A stretch of 5,952 nucleotides of DNA, taken from assembly GCA_041481485.1 (NCBI GenBank), contig JBGPBY010000462.1, positions 1 to 5,952 of the forward strand, in the 5' to 3' direction. The notes below the pieces were generated by a model. That model was not told where the DNA came from. It saw nothing but the letters and a program-made list of their open reading frames with translations, and searched no databases. The stretch comes from JBGPBY01 sp041481485 (lineage in GTDB: Bacteria; Acidobacteriota; Terriglobia; 20CM-2-55-15). Made by a program: the position numbers and the translations under genes. Below are positions 1 to 5,938 of the stretch, one piece after another (the first letter of the stretch is position 1; every line of letters begins with the position of its first letter).

Positions 1-24
1 GGGCGGTCATAGACCGCCCCTACA
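1..24. repeat. GC-rich palindromic intergenic repeat, left copy
   Basis: A perfect 8-bp stem (GGGCGGTC, 1-8, pairing with 12-19) encloses a 3-nt ATA loop and is followed by CTACA. The reverse complement of the whole 24 nt occurs exactly at 5853-5876, on the other side of the gene block. The copy is cut by the window edge, so the outer G:C pair seen in the right copy cannot be checked here. It lies downstream of fliN and could form a hairpin at the 3' end of the operon transcript, but no T-tract is visible. The element resembles REP-type intergenic repeats; that family label is inferred. Confidence 0.75.
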
Positions 25-27
25 GTC

Positions 28-40
28 GGAATCGCATTCC
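28..40. repeat. Small inverted repeat downstream of fliN
   Basis: GGAAT (28-32) and ATTCC (36-40) form a 5-bp stem with a CGC loop, 33 nt beyond the fliN stop codon. No run of T follows on the minus strand, so it does not look like a standard intrinsic terminator. It may be chance or part of the adjacent repeat unit. Confidence 0.25.
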
Positions 41-72
41 TTAACAGCATCAATGTCCGTCCCGGAATTTCC

Positions 73-360
73 CTACGAAGTCGCCGGCTGAACCTTATCC
101 GGCGGGTTCAGGACTTCTGTAATGCGCACTGCATAACAGCCATCCACAACGACAACTTCTCCTTTTGCGAAAGCCTTGCCATTGACGAAGACTTCAACGG
201 GATCTTCTGCGCTTCGGTCCAGTTCCACGAGGGCGCCCTGATCGAGCTTCAGGATTTCCTCGAAGATCATCTGTTTTGCTCCGAACCGAACGGTGATCGG
301 AACTTCCATATCCATGACCAGACCCAGCCCGGCATCGGACGAATCCATTTGTTTACTCAT
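73..360 (-). CDS. fliN: Flagellar motor switch protein FliN
   Basis: FliN is the most abundant protein of the lower C-ring of the flagellar switch on the cytoplasmic face of the motor. It is needed for export, rotation and direction control. The 95-residue product is essentially one SpoA (surface presentation of antigens) domain, about residues 17-84. The family pattern is clear: MEVPITVRFG near 18-27, ILKLDQGALVELDR at 36-49, DPVEVFVNGK at 53-62, and a GEVVVVD...VRITEV ending at 67-83. The length fits a short FliN without a long acidic N-terminal extension. The ATG (358-360) overlaps the fliM TGA by 4 nt (ATGA), so translation is probably coupled. AGAGGG (370-375) sits 9 nt upstream as a ribosome binding site inside fliM. 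The gene ends with TAG. It is the last gene of the visible operon. FliN and FliY share this domain, but no CheC-like part is present, so FliN is the better name. Confidence 0.95.
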   Translation of the reverse strand: MSKQMDSSDAGLGLVMDMEVPITVRFGAKQMIFEEILKLDQGALVELDRSAEDPVEVFVNGKAFAKGEVVVVDGCYAVRITEVLNPPDKVQPATS

Positions 361-1331
361 CTCGCGCTTCCCTCTTCATGTGAAATCAACCTCACCGACT
401 TTTGACCGTCCGATTGCACCAGGCTTGCGCAAAAGGACCGCCTGCCCGCCACGTTCATCACTATGAAATCCTGAACCTTTACATCCAGCAGCACGACATC
501 GTTTACGGAGATTCCCGTCAGTTCTTTCAGCGGAATCTTTGTCGTTGGCAATTCTGCGGTGAGCTGCAGCGACGCGCGCAACAACCGGGTAAACGCCTTC
601 CGGGAATCGCTCCTATGCTGGGAATGGTCGCCTTCGGAGTTTTTTTCCAGCTTTCCTTTGATCGGCTCCACGACTGAAAGAGGAATACAAATCTGTACTT
701 GAGACTGAAGCTGATCGATCTTCACCTGAAATGTTGCGGCGATCATGATCTGGTCCGGATCCGAGATCTGCAGGGCCTCCGGCCGTAAGTCCGAACCGGA
801 AATGCGGAAGCGAAATTCCGTGACCGTGCTCCACACTTCCTCGAGATTCCGTAGCCATACTCCAACGACATCGTCCAGGATATTTCGTTCGATTTCCGTT
901 ATCGTGCGGCTGTCGGACCCCGCAGCGCCACCGGATCCGCCAGTCAACCTGTCAATCAGATGGAATGCCAATTCAAGATTGCACTGAATCCCCGCAGTTG
1001 CGTCCATTGGGCTGATCGCGACCGCTGCGAGATATGTCGACTCCGGGAGTGTCGAAATAAAGTCGCCGTAATTCAGTTGCTCCACCGAGACCAGGGTGAC
1101 TTCCGCCGCGGACCGGAGTCTGCCCGAAATTCCGGCTGCCATTCCTGTGGCAAATTTTTCGTGCATTGTCCGAAGGGATTCCATCATTCCCTTCGAAAGA
1201 CGGTCCCGGCGACGGAAGTCAAAGGCCATCGGAGAAGTCGCGTTTCCCGTACCCGGCTGCTTTCCCTTTCGGGAGCCGCCAGAAGGGCTCAACAACGCAT
1301 TCATTTCTTCCTGCGACAAGCGTTTATCCAT
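357..1331 (-). CDS. fliM: Flagellar motor switch protein FliM
   Basis: FliM links FliG to FliN in the C-ring and binds phospho-CheY to switch rotation. The 324-residue product shows all three expected parts. The N-terminal CheY-binding segment is LSQEEMNALL at 5-14. The CheC-like middle domain opens with FDFRRRDRLSKGMMESL at 37-53 and contains the FliM-type GGSG motif at 131-134, followed by TEIERNILDDVV (145-156). A C-terminal SpoA domain spans about 245-315. An acidic and basic, serine-rich linker (230-243, KNSEGDHSQHRSDS) precedes the SpoA domain. The length matches typical FliM of about 320-340 residues. The ATG lies 11 nt after the flhG stop, with CGAGATGAG in the gap as a weak ribosome binding site. 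The stop TGA overlaps the fliN ATG. The intact CheY motif implies a chemotaxis-responsive switch, although no che gene lies in this window. Confidence 0.95.
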   Translation of the reverse strand: MDKRLSQEEMNALLSPSGGSRKGKQPGTGNATSPMAFDFRRRDRLSKGMMESLRTMHEKFATGMAAGISGRLRSAAEVTLVSVEQLNYGDFISTLPESTYLAAVAISPMDATAGIQCNLELAFHLIDRLTGGSGGAAGSDSRTITEIERNILDDVVGVWLRNLEEVWSTVTEFRFRISGSDLRPEALQISDPDQIMIAATFQVKIDQLQSQVQICIPLSVVEPIKGKLEKNSEGDHSQHRSDSRKAFTRLLRASLQLTAELPTTKIPLKELTGISVNDVVLLDVKVQDFIVMNVAGRRSFCASLVQSDGQKSVRLISHEEGSAR

Positions 1332-1342
1332 GACTCATCTCG

Positions 1343-2230
1343 CTAGCACGGCCGTACCGGACTGAATAAGGAATCCCACCAGACGTCCATTTCGTTCATC
1401 GACCGGCGCGCCTCGCAGTAGCTATGCAGCTTCCTGGCCAGAAGGTTCATGCGTTTGGATGCCACGGTATTGGGAAAGAGTTTCACAAACGGCGTCTGAA
1501 ATTTCACTGCCTCGCCGACGTTCTTATCCTTTTCTATAAATCCAAAAAGTTCCAGCGGCCGGCTGAGAAATTGCCGCGACACCTGGTCGATTTGATTGTG
1601 AACGTGCAGCGCTTCGTCCCTGCCGCTGACGGAATTGACAAGAATCGAGACGCGTTTACGCGACTCGTGATGCGCCAGAATTTTCACCATCAGATATGCA
1701 TCGACAATCGCAGTGGGCTCCGGTGTCGTCACGACCATTACCAGTCCGGCCGCCAGGAGAAAATTGATCACATTGCCTGAGATTCCGGCAGCGGTGTCGA
1801 TCAGCAGGTAATCAATGTCTTCCGCCAGGCGCGAGAGACCATGTATCAGCTTCAATTGCTGCTGCGTGGTTAACGACGCCAGTTGTTCGACTCCGGAACT
1901 CGCCGGAATGATACGCACTCCGTCGGGCCCGTCCACCACGAGATCTTCGAGGTTGGATTGCCCGAAAATGAAATCGCGCACGTTGCGCTTTGGGGCAAGC
2001 CCCAGGAGCACGTCGATATTCGCAAGTCCGAAATCCGCATCCAGAATCAGTACCCGCTTTCCCAGATTCGCCAGGGACACCGCAAGGTTGGCAACAACAT
2101 TTGTTTTGCCCACTCCCCCCTTGCCGCTGGTAATGGCGATTGCCGCCGGCTGATTCCTACGTCTCGGCTCCAGATCACTTAGTCGCGATTGACGCACCAT
2201 GTCACTGAGACTGGACGCCTGATTGACCAT
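1343..2230 (-). CDS. flhG: Flagellum number regulator FlhG (MinD-like ATPase)
   Basis: FlhG (FleN, YlxH) is a membrane-cycling P-loop ATPase of the MinD/ParA class. It limits flagellar number, stimulates FlhF GTPase activity and, in some species, helps assemble FliM/FliN-type C-ring parts. Counting from the upstream ATG at 2239, the deviant Walker A is SGKGGVGKTN (38-47), the switch I motif DADFGLAN (67-74) and the Walker B region LLIDTAAG (145-152). The short N-terminal QASSLSDMVRQ (7-17) matches the conserved FlhG segment that activates FlhF. The C-terminus MDVWWDSLF (284-292) is aromatic-rich and may serve as the membrane-targeting helix; that is inference. I chose the ATG at 2230 (295 residues) because AGGTGGGGAG lies 9 nt before it, whereas the ATG at 2239 directly abuts that purine run. 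The upstream ATG would instead give a 4-nt ATGA overlap with flhF and 298 residues. The stop is TAG, 11 nt before fliM. Confidence 0.93.
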   Translation of the reverse strand: MVNQASSLSDMVRQSRLSDLEPRRRNQPAAIAITSGKGGVGKTNVVANLAVSLANLGKRVLILDADFGLANIDVLLGLAPKRNVRDFIFGQSNLEDLVVDGPDGVRIIPASSGVEQLASLTTQQQLKLIHGLSRLAEDIDYLLIDTAAGISGNVINFLLAAGLVMVVTTPEPTAIVDAYLMVKILAHHESRKRVSILVNSVSGRDEALHVHNQIDQVSRQFLSRPLELFGFIEKDKNVGEAVKFQTPFVKLFPNTVASKRMNLLARKLHSYCEARRSMNEMDVWWDSLFSPVRPC

Positions 2231-2235
2231 TAAAT

Positions 2236-3522
2236 TCATCTCCCCACCTGTACTTCCTCTTCACGTTCTTCCGATTCCGACAGAATCTCCGCTGACCGGC
2301 ACCCGGTCAGAAATTGTTCCCAAATCCGACGGTCGCCGCGGCCAAGCGCAAGGCGCGCGATCTGATCGGCCGCAGGTTGCGCGATATCCTGCGGCACATC
2401 CTGACCGACGGTCACATAAGCCAGCGGTTTCCCGCTGCGAACCAAAGCGCTGATCATGGGACCGTGCACTTCGGTGTCATCGAGTTTTGTAAAAATGATC
2501 CAATTCGGATCGAAGCTTTGAAATTTGCTGATGGCGCTTTCCAGGTCGTCTTCCTTGGTGGTTGCGCTGAGAACAAGAGCCTTTTTCACATCCACAGCCT
2601 TTGAGAAGTACCTCGACCACTGCTTCTGATGCGCAAGCTCGCGATGGCTGCGCCCGGCGGTATCCATCAAAATGACGTCCCGATCCGCAAAGCTCCGAAT
2701 TGCGTCCGTCATTTCCTGCGTCCCGTTTACAACCTGCAACGGAATTCCAATGATTTCCGCGTATGTCCGCAATTGCTCGGCGGCGGCGATCCGATAGGTG
2801 TCGTTCGTGATGAGCGCAACCTTCAGCCGGAACTCCAGCGCAGCCCTTGCGGCAAGTTTTGCAACCGTCGTGGTCTTTCCAACTCCGGTGGGACCGACCA
2901 GAGCGATGATCTGCGGATGGCCGACACTCGATGTGGGAAGAATTCCTGGATCTGTCTGAATTCGTGCAATTAGATTTCCCAGAACTCTATCCTTCAAATT
3001 CTCCGTCCCGGCATTCGCTGAACTCTTTTGTGGCAAGGATGCATCATCGAGACAGGAGCCGGCGAAACCCGGGTTAAAGCCGCAGTTCAGGAGATCTGCA
3101 AATACTTCCCTGGCGGAAGCAGAAGAGAATCGGCGCGAAGCCTGAACGATCACGTTCCGCGGCTGAGACTGTGCGGCAGCAGTTTCGACGAAGCGGCGCA
3201 GTTCCCGGATCTCGTCCAGCACGGTATTCTGCTCAGTCACTCGGGAGACAACTTTCGGCCCTGTGGACTTTGCCGGCGGAGTATAGGTCAGCGACACGAG
3301 ATCCGGACTTTCCCCTGTTTCCGTCGCAGGAGCGATTGAAACACCAGCTTGCGTGAAGTCCACGCCGGCCGTGACTTCGAAGGTTGTTTTCCCCAATACA
3401 CCAAACCGTCGTTTCGGTGGGATTTCCTTTTGCCCCAGGATGAACGCTTCAGGCCCGAGTTCCTTTTTTATATTTGCGAGCGCCTCAGCAATAGTTAAAG
3501 CGCGGTAGGTTTTAATTTTCAT
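2236..3522 (-). CDS. flhF: Flagellar biosynthesis GTPase FlhF (SRP type)
   Basis: FlhF is the third SRP-family GTPase, beside Ffh and FtsY, and marks the site of flagellar assembly at the membrane with FlhG as its regulator. The 428-residue protein begins with the characteristic MKIKTYRALTIAEALANIKK and ELGPEAFILG of the FlhF B domain. A variable Pro/Thr-rich stretch follows (about 60-95), then an N-domain helical region (about 125-200). The GTPase motifs are G1 GPTGVGKTT (210-218), the SRP insertion DTYRIAAAEQL (241-251), G3 DTAGR (287-291), G4 TKLD (345-348) and the closing VGQDVPQDI (372-380). The last 18 residues are strongly acidic (SESEEREEEV). The ATG follows the flhA TGA by 9 nt, with TGTGAAGAT as a weak ribosome binding site, so coupling to flhA translation is likely. 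Length and motif order are normal for the family. Ffh and FtsY are excluded by the N-terminus and by the flagellar neighbours. Confidence 0.96.
   Translation of the reverse strand: MKIKTYRALTIAEALANIKKELGPEAFILGQKEIPPKRRFGVLGKTTFEVTAGVDFTQAGVSIAPATETGESPDLVSLTYTPPAKSTGPKVVSRVTEQNTVLDEIRELRRFVETAAAQSQPRNVIVQASRRFSSASAREVFADLLNCGFNPGFAGSCLDDASLPQKSSANAGTENLKDRVLGNLIARIQTDPGILPTSSVGHPQIIALVGPTGVGKTTTVAKLAARAALEFRLKVALITNDTYRIAAAEQLRTYAEIIGIPLQVVNGTQEMTDAIRSFADRDVILMDTAGRSHRELAHQKQWSRYFSKAVDVKKALVLSATTKEDDLESAISKFQSFDPNWIIFTKLDDTEVHGPMISALVRSGKPLAYVTVGQDVPQDIAQPAADQIARLALGRGDRRIWEQFLTGCRSAEILSESEEREEEVQVGR
2240..2249 (-). promoter_or_regulatory. Ribosome binding site deciding the flhG start
   Basis: On the minus strand AGGTGGGGAG ends directly against the ATG at 2239 and 9 nt before the in-frame ATG at 2230. 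The spacing favours the second ATG. The site lies within the last codons of flhF. Confidence 0.55.
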
Positions 3523-3531
3523 ATCTTCACA

Positions 3532-4338
3532 TCAGCCGATGGTACCCAGCGACAGCACCTTCACATTGTTCGGAATTTCGTTATGAGACAGCACGACAAG
3601 ATTCGGAAGAATGCGCTCCGTCAGGCGCTTCAGGTGAATTCGGATATTTGCAGAGGTCAGAAGGACCAACTGCGACTTCCCAATAGCGTGCTGCAACGAG
3701 CTGTTGACCTTTCGCAGAATCTCGTCCATGGCCTTCGGCTCCAGAATCAGGAAAAAGCCTTTCTCGGTGTGTGTGATTCCCTTCGCGACCGTTTGCTCGA
3801 TATCCGGGCTGAGCGTGAACAGCATCAGCTCATTTCTGTCATTGACCGCACCCTTGCAGATCGATCGCGCAAGAGCCTGCCGCACATATTCGGTGATCAG
3901 ATCCGGGTCTTTTGTCATGGCGGTGCCATCGGCAATGTTTTCCAGTATTGTCCCGAGGTCACGAATGGAAACCCGCTCGCGCAGGAGGTTCTGAAGCACC
4001 TTTTGAACTTCGCCGACAGAAACCACTTTCGGAATTGTTTCTTCGACCAGCTTCTGATGTGTTTCTCCCAGATGATCCAGCAGCCCCTTGGTCTCCTGGC
4101 GTCCGAGCAGCTCGTGAATTTTCGACTTGATGACTTCAGAGAGGTGCGTGGCGAGAACAGTCGGCGGATCCACCACCGTATAGCCCGCCATTTGAGCACG
4201 TTCTTTCTCGGGTGACTTGATCCACACTGCCGGAAGATTGAACGTGGGATCGGTTGTGGGAACTCCGGAAATCTCTTCGCGGACCGAACCGCTTTTGATG
4301 GCCAGCAGACTGTCCAGACTGAGATCACCGCGGGCAAT
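3532..4338 (-). CDS. flhA: FlhA C-terminal cytoplasmic domain, downstream of the premature stop
   Basis: These 268 residues continue FlhA in the same frame after the TAA. Conserved cytoplasmic-domain blocks are present and undamaged: VWIKSPEKERAQMAGYTVVD, VLATHLSEVI, LLGRQETKGLLD, VLQNLLRERVSIRDLGTILE, and the terminal LVVLSHNEIPNNVKV. In FlhA this part forms the docking platform for chaperone-substrate complexes. No good start codon follows the stop closely. The first codon is ATT, a GTG near 4227 is an internal Val of the family alignment, and the first in-frame ATG is at 4191, which would give 219 residues. Independent translation is therefore possible but not evident. It is best read as part of the parent gene, made only by readthrough, restart or in a strain without the stop. 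The complete lack of decay over 268 codons argues that the lesion is very young or artefactual. Confidence 0.75.
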   Translation of the reverse strand: MARGDLSLDSLLAIKSGSVREEISGVPTTDPTFNLPAVWIKSPEKERAQMAGYTVVDPPTVLATHLSEVIKSKIHELLGRQETKGLLDHLGETHQKLVEETIPKVVSVGEVQKVLQNLLRERVSIRDLGTILENIADGTAMTKDPDLITEYVRQALARSICKGAVNDRNELMLFTLSPDIEQTVAKGITHTEKGFFLILEPKAMDEILRKVNSSLQHAIGKSQLVLLTSANIRIHLKRLTERILPNLVVLSHNEIPNNVKVLSLGTIG

Positions 4339-4341
4339 TTA
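4339..4341 (-). other. flhA: Premature in-frame TAA codon in flhA
   Basis: The plus strand reads TTA here, giving TAA on the minus strand between GTG (Val 425) and ATT (Ile 427). It is the only stop in the 695-codon frame before the natural TGA. All five natural gene ends in the window use TGA (flhA, flhF, fliM) or TAG (flhG, fliN), so this is the sole TAA acting as a stop in a recognised gene. Confidence 0.9.
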
Positions 4342-5616
4342 CACGCCCTTGAGAAGAATCGAATATTCCCGTGGATTGAGGCGGAAGTTATCCGTAATGT
4401 GAATCGGCGGAACGATCACGCCGAGATCCAGCGCGATCTGACGCCGAATGGCTTTTACGCGTGCCAGTACGTCACCGCCCTGATTATTGTCGATCAGCGG
4501 AATCAATGCATAGCCCACTTCCAGAGCCAGCGGATCCACTTTCAGCAGAGATTCCAGATTCTCCTGTGTCGTTTGCTGCCTGCTCGAATCTTTTGCCTGC
4601 ACTTCCGCCAGTTCGAGCTCCTGCTTGTTCTTGAGATTGACGATGTAGGCGACGGCGCCGACAGCAGCGGCCAACAATAAGAACGCCAGTTTCGGCAATC
4701 CCGGAATGAGTCCGAGTCCGAGAAGGACGACTGCACCGATCGCCACCGGCCGGGGATTCTTGAGCAACTCGCGGGAAACGTCGTCGCTCAGGTTGGATTC
4801 CGACGCAGCACGGGTTGTGATGAGACCGCCCGCGACAGATATCAGTAATGCGGGAATTGCAGTGACCAGGCCGTCACCGATTGTTAAGACCGTGAATGTC
4901 TGCAGTGCATCGGTAATCGACATGTTGTACTGCAGAACGCCGATTACAATTCCGGCAATAATGTTGATCGATGTAATAATGACGGCCGCAATTGCATCCC
5001 GCTGCGTGAACTTGATGGCGCCGTCCATCGCTCCATAGAATTCCGTTTCCCGCTGAAGTTGCTTGCGCCGCGTCCGCGCTTCTTCTTCATTGATGAGACC
5101 CGAATTCAATTCCGCGTCGATCGACATCTGCTTTCCAGGCAACGAATCGAGAGTGAATCGTGCCGTGACTTCGGCAATGCGCGTCGCACCGTGATTTACC
5201 ACGATGTATTGAATCGCCAGCAGCACGAGAAACATCACAATGCCGATGACGTAATTGCCGCCGATCACAAATTGCCCGAAGGATTGAATCACCCGGCCGG
5301 CCGCGCTGACACCGTCACTGCCATGCATCAAAATGAGGCGGCTCGCGGCGATGTTCAGCGAAAGCCGGAACAGGGTGACAACCAGCAGAAGCGACGGAAA
5401 GACGGAGAAGCTGACCGGCTGCTGGATGTACATCGAAACCATCAGAATGACGACCGACAGCGTGATGTCCAGGGTCACCAGCAGGTCGAGCATCACCGAC
5501 GGCATCGGAACGATCATGACGGCAATAATGCAGATCACTGCCGCCGGCATCAGGAGATGCGAGTTCTTCGCCAGGAAGTTCAAGAGCGGCTGAATTGAAG
5601 TCTCCGTTGCTGCCAT
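4339..5616 (-). CDS. flhA: FlhA N-terminal part: membrane domain and start of cytoplasmic domain
   Basis: This is the segment that would be translated before the premature stop, 425 residues. Eight hydrophobic segments fit the FlhA topology, at about residues 22-38, 45-63, 70-88, 117-140, 210-228, 244-266, 290-306 and 310-326. The FHIPEP family signature RIAEVTARF...LPGKQMSID lies at about 146-168 in the large cytoplasmic loop. The loop continues with FYGAMDGAIKFTQRDAIA (about 194-211), which carries the conserved Lys and Asp associated with proton-driven export in Salmonella FlhA. The C-terminal domain begins near 330 and breaks off after NPREYSILLKGV. The ATG at 5616 was chosen because the family similarity begins just after it. 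An in-frame GTG at 5658 would add 14 residues (439 in all) with no FlhA character. No strong Shine-Dalgarno is visible before either start. Confidence 0.88.
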   Translation of the reverse strand: MAATETSIQPLLNFLAKNSHLLMPAAVICIIAVMIVPMPSVMLDLLVTLDITLSVVILMVSMYIQQPVSFSVFPSLLLVVTLFRLSLNIAASRLILMHGSDGVSAAGRVIQSFGQFVIGGNYVIGIVMFLVLLAIQYIVVNHGATRIAEVTARFTLDSLPGKQMSIDAELNSGLINEEEARTRRKQLQRETEFYGAMDGAIKFTQRDAIAAVIITSINIIAGIVIGVLQYNMSITDALQTFTVLTIGDGLVTAIPALLISVAGGLITTRAASESNLSDDVSRELLKNPRPVAIGAVVLLGLGLIPGLPKLAFLLLAAAVGAVAYIVNLKNKQELELAEVQAKDSSRQQTTQENLESLLKVDPLALEVGYALIPLIDNNQGGDVLARVKAIRRQIALDLGVIVPPIHITDNFRLNPREYSILLKGV

Positions 5617-5630
5617 TCCACGACGGAGAA

Positions 5631-5647
5631 GGCAACCGCTATGCCAA
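5631..5647 (-). promoter_or_regulatory. Possible sigma-54 (-24/-12) promoter before flhA
   Basis: The minus strand reads TTGGCATAGCGGTTGCC, with GG at -24 and GC at -12 separated by exactly 10 nt. It agrees well with the sigma-54 pattern TGGCAC-N5-TTGC. Many bacteria transcribe flhA-type middle flagellar genes from sigma-54. The predicted start point near 5620 would leave only about 4 nt before the ATG at 5616, which is unusual and lowers confidence. No activator site or sigma-54 gene is visible. Confidence 0.3.
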
Positions 5648-5764
5648 TCATGCAGCACGGCAATCGAGTCAACTATTTGTAGAGATTTACCCTCTTAAGC
5701 CTTTGATAAACTGGGTCTTCCAATTACAATTCCGCCCTGACCGCTGAACCTGGCCAACGACAGC

Positions 5765-5793
5765 ATTCGGCAAGCTCGTCAATAAAACCGAAT
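5765..5793. repeat. Inverted repeat ATTCGG-N17-CCGAAT
   Basis: ATTCGG (5765-5770) and CCGAAT (5788-5793) are perfect 6-nt inverted arms around a 17-nt AT-richer spacer, about 150 nt upstream of flhA. This could be a regulator binding site or chance; nothing else supports a function. Confidence 0.25.
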
Positions 5794-5852
5794 CTGCGTC
5801 AAACATTCGCGGGTCCCACGGAACGGACAGCAGACTGTAGTTGATTCCCCAG

Positions 5853-5877
5853 TGTAGGGGCGGTCTATGACCGCCCC
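5853..5877. repeat. GC-rich palindromic intergenic repeat, right copy, inverted
   Basis: TGTA is followed by a perfect 9-bp stem, GGGGCGGTC (5857-5865) pairing with GACCGCCCC (5869-5877), with a TAT loop. Positions 5853-5876 are the exact reverse complement of 1-24, so the two copies bracket the flagellar genes in opposite orientation. The perfect identity of both stem and TGTA flank is more than chance. This suggests a dispersed repeat family. Confidence 0.8.
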
Positions 5878-5908
5878 CAATTGTGAGGGTTGCAGCCCAC
5901 CAAATTTT

Positions 5909-5927
5909 GGGCGGTGATAGACCCCCC
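5909..5927. repeat. Degenerate third copy of the palindromic repeat
   Basis: GGGCGGTGATAGACCCCCC matches the left copy (GGGCGGTCATAGACCGCCC) at 17 of 19 positions. The two mismatches, C to G at 5916 and G to C at 5924, fall in the stem and weaken it. The orientation is that of the left copy, opposite to its neighbour at 5853-5877. Confidence 0.6.
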
Positions 5928-5938
5928 CAACACGGGGG
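5922..5938. repeat. C-run / G-run hairpin
   Basis: Seven C (5922-5928) face five G (5934-5938) across AACAC, giving a 5-bp GC stem that overlaps the degenerate repeat copy. No T-tract follows, so a terminator is not supported. Confidence 0.3.

Larger units (their letters stand above)
3532..5616 (-). pseudogene. flhA: flhA, full extent, interrupted by one in-frame TAA
   Basis: FlhA is the large inner-membrane and cytoplasmic subunit of the flagellar type III export gate. It forms a nonameric ring that docks substrates and chaperones. Read from the ATG at 5616, the frame runs 695 codons to the TGA at 3532, giving 694 residue positions, very close to the usual length of about 690. Codon 426 is TAA (4339-4341). 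No frameshift exists: both halves share one frame and both keep family motifs. FlhA proteins have LMKGVEIGSGD at this point (E. coli), and this gene reads LLKGV-stop-IARGD, so GAA to TAA is the simplest origin. The stop falls in the first subdomain of the cytoplasmic domain and would remove docking regions needed for export. A point error in the assembly would give the same picture. The gene is tightly linked to flhF. Homologous virulence export proteins (SctV) are excluded by the flhF/flhG context. Confidence 0.8.

Noticed and set aside
1..20. Intrinsic terminator for the operon at the left palindrome
   Set aside because: The hairpin is strong, but the sequence that should carry the T-tract lies beyond the window, and the right copy shows none.
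3583..4215. 210-codon open frame on the plus strand opposite the flhA C-domain
   Set aside because: It lies wholly antisense to conserved FlhA sequence and its translation shows no recognisable domain.
4225..4227. GTG at 4227 as the start of a separate downstream gene
   Set aside because: It encodes the Val of the family block AVWIKSP, with conserved FlhA sequence continuing upstream of it to the TAA.
3915..4337. 140-codon minus-strand frame starting just after the flhA TAA, suggesting a frameshift
   Set aside because: It is in a different frame and lacks FlhA motifs; the true continuation is in the original frame, so no frameshift is needed.
5059..5598. 179-codon plus-strand open frame rich in His, Asp, Gln and Arg
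   Set aside because: The composition is what the complement of hydrophobic membrane-segment codons produces; it is a shadow of flhA.
5656..5658. GTG at 5658 as flhA start
   Set aside because: The added 14 residues do not resemble FlhA N-termini and overlap the sigma-54-like motif; the ATG at 5616 fits better, though the GTG is not excluded.
5661..5687. Sigma-28 (TAAA-N15-GCCGATAA) or sigma-70 promoter upstream of flhA
   Set aside because: TAAA and TTGACT are present on the minus strand, but their partner boxes at the required spacing match poorly.
5853..5938. CRISPR array from the repeated GGGCGGTC units
   Set aside because: Units are in mixed orientation, only two lie close together, and there is no regular repeat-spacer pattern.
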